Below are positions 61,748 to 64,000 of a DNA stretch of 64,000 nucleotides, piece by piece. Made by a program: the position numbers and the translations under genes. The stretch lies in the NCBI RefSeq assembly GCF_026870175.2, contig NZ_CP113977.2:930001-994000 (forward strand), given 5' to 3'. Under the pieces are notes generated by a model. The model was not told the origin of the DNA, made no database searches, and saw nothing but the letters and a program-made list of their open reading frames with translations. The DNA comes from Flavobacterium aestivum. GTDB taxonomy: Bacteria > Bacteroidota > Bacteroidia > Flavobacteriales > Flavobacteriaceae. Every line of letters begins with the position of its first letter. The first letter of the stretch is position 1.

Positions 61748-63091
61748 TTACTTGCCTGTAATTGCTTTGTAAATGTCGTTTCCGTTAGCAAATAAAAGCA
61801 ATGATATAAGTAAAACAAAGCCAACCATTTGTGCGTTTTCAAGGAATTTGTCACTAGGTTTTTTACCACTTACGATTTCAAACAATAAAAACATTACGTG
61901 ACCACCATCTAGGGCTGGAATTGGCAATAAGTTCATAACTCCAAGCATAATCGATAATATAGCCGTGATGCTCCAGAAAACTTCCCAGCTCCAAGAACTA
62001 GGAAAAATGTCGAATATAGCTTTAAAACCACCTACTTGTTTGTAAGCTTTGGTTTCTGGATTGAAAATCATTTTTAACTGTTTACCGTATCCAACCAATT
62101 GATCTTTTCCTTTTTCAATTCCAAAAGGAATCGATTCAAAGAAACTGTACTTTTGATGTGTAATTTTATAGTACCCTAGTTTTTCTAAAGAATCAAGTCC
62201 TAAAGCAGCAAGTTGAACACCAAGTTTGCCTTCTTTGTTTACTTTTAGGTCTAAAGTTATTTGTTTTTGATCTCTCAAAACCAATGCTGAAATTGTTTTG
62301 TTCTTATTGTTTTCTAGAACTGCTTTGGCCTGATCTAGGTATTTTGTGGTTTGTCCGTTTAGTGATAAAAGAATATCTTTTGTTTTAAGATTTTGGTTTG
62401 CCGACTCATCAGATACGTTACCGATAACAAATGGAATTCTAATGGTAGCCAATGGCGCTTTTTCGACTTTAGACAATTGGTCAACAAAATCATTTGGCAT
62501 TTTAATCGTTTGTTCGGTGCCATTTCTATCAATAGTGACTTCTTTGGCCAAAATAAGTTTAGAGCTGATTTCCTTGTCAAAGCGAATAATTTTTGCTCCA
62601 TCAACAGCAATAATTTTATCTCCAGATTTGAATCCGGCATTGATCATTGCTTGGTTTTCTATTAAAAGACCGTCTTTCATGTCGGCATTTGCAACATAGG
62701 AATCTCCATAAGCATATGCCATACCAATATAAATAATGAAGGCCAAGATAAAGTTTACCGTAACACCACCCAACATGATAATCAAACGTTGCCAAGCTGG
62801 TTTAGATCTAAATTCCCATGGTTGTGCAGGCAAAGCCATTTGTTCCTTGTCCATGCTCTCATCGATCATACCAGATATTTTTACATAACCACCAAGAGGT
62901 AACCAACCGATACCGTATTCAGTTTCGCCAATTTTCTTTTTTAGAAGTGAATATTTAACATCAAAAAACAAATAAAATTTTTCGACTCTGGTTTTGAATA
63001 ATTTAGCGGGAATGAAATGTCCTAATTCGTGAAGTATAATAAGTAATGATAAGCTCAATAAAAATTGAGAAAGCTTGATAAATATTTCCAT
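61748..63091 (-). CDS. rseP: RIP metalloprotease RseP
   Basis: 447 residues, an inner-membrane site-2 protease. HELGH at residues 21-25 is the zinc motif in the first helix, and IPALDGGHVMF near residue 394 supplies the third ligand. GGYVKISGM follows the first helix. The central region holds two PDZ-like domains (for example IENQAMINAGFKSGDKIIAV, with further sequence to about residue 300). RseP cleaves anti-sigma factors and remnant signal peptides within the membrane. It has its own promoter-like box (TATTTTTG). It ends 26 bp before the tRNA promoter region. Confidence 0.95.
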   Translation of the reverse strand: MEIFIKLSQFLLSLSLLIILHELGHFIPAKLFKTRVEKFYLFFDVKYSLLKKKIGETEYGIGWLPLGGYVKISGMIDESMDKEQMALPAQPWEFRSKPAWQRLIIMLGGVTVNFILAFIIYIGMAYAYGDSYVANADMKDGLLIENQAMINAGFKSGDKIIAVDGAKIIRFDKEISSKLILAKEVTIDRNGTEQTIKMPNDFVDQLSKVEKAPLATIRIPFVIGNVSDESANQNLKTKDILLSLNGQTTKYLDQAKAVLENNKNKTISALVLRDQKQITLDLKVNKEGKLGVQLAALGLDSLEKLGYYKITHQKYSFFESIPFGIEKGKDQLVGYGKQLKMIFNPETKAYKQVGGFKAIFDIFPSSWSWEVFWSITAILSIMLGVMNLLPIPALDGGHVMFLLFEIVSGKKPSDKFLENAQMVGFVLLISLLLFANGNDIYKAITGK

Positions 63092-63120
63092 TTTTAAATT
63101 TTCGGTTCTATAATGACTGA

Positions 63121-63128
63121 CAAAAATA
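63121..63128 (-). promoter_or_regulatory. Predicted -7 box of rseP
   Basis: The minus strand reads TATTTTTG, matching TAnnTTTG, 29 bp before the rseP start codon. No clear -33 element. Confidence 0.4.
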
Positions 63129-63290
63129 CTATTTTCTATTATATTATTTGTGGTATATTGTTGGGTATCGTTTTAAAAGTTTGTTAATTAATGCTTTTTT
63201 CGTTTTTTAATTTCAACTTAGTGCAATAACTTTACTACATATAAATCTCGTTTTAATGCTCTTAAAATTAAAACAATTAATATCCGTTAT

Positions 63291-64000
63291 ATGTCGTCTC
63301 AATTATTTTCACCTTTACAGATAAAAAGTATTACTCTTAAAAACAGAATAACGGTATCACCAATGTGTCAATATTCGGCTCAAGAAGGTTTTGCAAATGA
63401 TTGGCATTTGGTGCATCTTGGCAGTCGTGCTACAGGTGGTGCGGGTCTAATTATTCAAGAAGCTACAGCTGTTTCTCCAGAAGGTAGAATTTCTCCCAGC
63501 GATTTAGGGTTATGGGATGATGAACAGATACCAAAATTACAGTCTATCACTAAGTTTATTATTGATCAAAATTCAGTTCCGGGAATACAACTGGCTCACG
63601 CAGGAAGAAAAGCCAGTGTTTCATCACCTTGGTACGGAAATAAAAAAATAGCTCAAAATCAAGGAGGATGGGAAACAGTAGCGCCAAGTGCTGTTGCCTT
63701 TCATGATTATGAGCATGTACCTACACGATTGGATTTTGTAGGGATACAAAAAGTAATTTCAGATTTTAAATCGGCCGCCAGAAGAGCGGTTCAGGCAGGA
63801 TACCAAGTACTAGAAATTCATGCAGCACATGGATATTTGTTGCATCAATTTCTTTCGCCTTTATCTAATTTAAGGACAGATGAATACGGTAGTTCTTTTG
63901 AGAATAGAATACGGTTACTACTTGAAGTAGTCAAAGCAGTTCAATCCGAATGGTCTAAGGAATTTCCTTTATTGGTTAGAATCTCTGCCACAGATTGGGC
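63291..64000 (+). CDS. Old-yellow-enzyme family NADH:flavin oxidoreductase, cut by window edge
   Basis: 236 residues are visible, starting MSSQLFSPLQIKSITLKNRI. The FMN barrel signature is clear: TVSPMCQYSAQEGFANDWHL, GAGLIIQEATAVSPEGRISP, GIQLAHAGRKASVSSPW and LEIHAAHGYLLHQFLSPLSN, with the His-x-x-His pair in IHAAHGYLLHQF. Cys in PMCQYSA is typical of the YqjM-like (thermophilic) subgroup. Such enzymes reduce activated C=C bonds with NAD(P)H. The reading frame is open to position 64000 and continues outside. The 199-bp gap to rseP contains only weak promoter-like matches. Confidence 0.93.
   Translation, partial: MSSQLFSPLQIKSITLKNRITVSPMCQYSAQEGFANDWHLVHLGSRATGGAGLIIQEATAVSPEGRISPSDLGLWDDEQIPKLQSITKFIIDQNSVPGIQLAHAGRKASVSSPWYGNKKIAQNQGGWETVAPSAVAFHDYEHVPTRLDFVGIQKVISDFKSAARRAVQAGYQVLEIHAAHGYLLHQFLSPLSNLRTDEYGSSFENRIRLLLEVVKAVQSEWSKEFPLLVRISATDW

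Overview
The window is AT-rich chromosomal DNA from a member of the Bacteroidota, most likely Flavobacterium or a close relative in the Flavobacteriaceae. Supporting signs are promoters of the TAnnTTTG type, the type IX secretion gene porZ, a TonB-dependent receptor with a carboxypeptidase-regulatory-like N-terminus, a THC0290_0291-like protein pair beside gdhA, and a zinc-less DksA-like protein downstream of ileS. There are no rRNA genes, insertion sequences, CRISPR arrays or phage lysis and integration genes. Two identical tRNA-Asn genes are present.

Layout. 1-11.7 kb is housekeeping: gmk (cut by the window edge) and yicC, a DMT transporter, an ArsC/Spx-like protein, a DinB-fold protein, a trans-sulfuration PLP enzyme, two paralogous outer-surface proteins, gdhA, porZ and recO. 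11.7-34.8 kb is one 23 kb minus-strand operon of 16 genes that encodes an extracellular contractile injection system (eCIS; the antifeeding-prophage/PVC/AlgoCIS type). 35-46.9 kb holds ileS, a dksA-like gene, lspA, a small lipoprotein, a 5-formyl-THF cyclo-ligase, a PLP decarboxylase, an aspartoacylase-like protein, uvrC and a patatin/beta-barrel protein. 47-52.2 kb is aromatic amino acid catabolism (hmgA, hppD, tryptophan 2,3-dioxygenase). A small four-helix-bundle gene flanked by AT-rich repeats lies between hmgA and hppD, and a candidate small RNA lies behind hppD. 52-64 kb holds an M23 peptidase, pgi, a TonB receptor, a small membrane protein, an RlpA-like protein, a CYTH protein, dinB, the tRNA-Asn pair, rseP and the start of an old-yellow-enzyme gene.

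The most interesting system is the eCIS. In transcription order its genes are: cap/terminator (Pvc16, DUF4255), sheath, two tube proteins, a 57-residue DUF5908 protein, a LysM adaptor, a VgrG-like spike, a PAAR tip, a gp25-like wedge, two large baseplate proteins, an 827-aa protein of unknown role, a coiled-coil fibre candidate, a tape-measure-family protein, a 1179-aa protein and an Afp15-like AAA+ ATPase. The 1179-aa protein ends in a domain with an RGH motif followed by Asn, as in DNA/RNA non-specific endonucleases. I read it as the toxic cargo, or as a tape measure fused to a toxin. No immunity gene sits next to it. A perfect 12-bp palindrome with a 4-nt spacer lies at the -33 region of the predicted eCIS promoter and is a candidate operator.

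A second notable point is that IleRS carries GIHH in place of the class I HIGH motif. That arrangement has been reported for mupirocin hyper-resistant IleRS2 enzymes.
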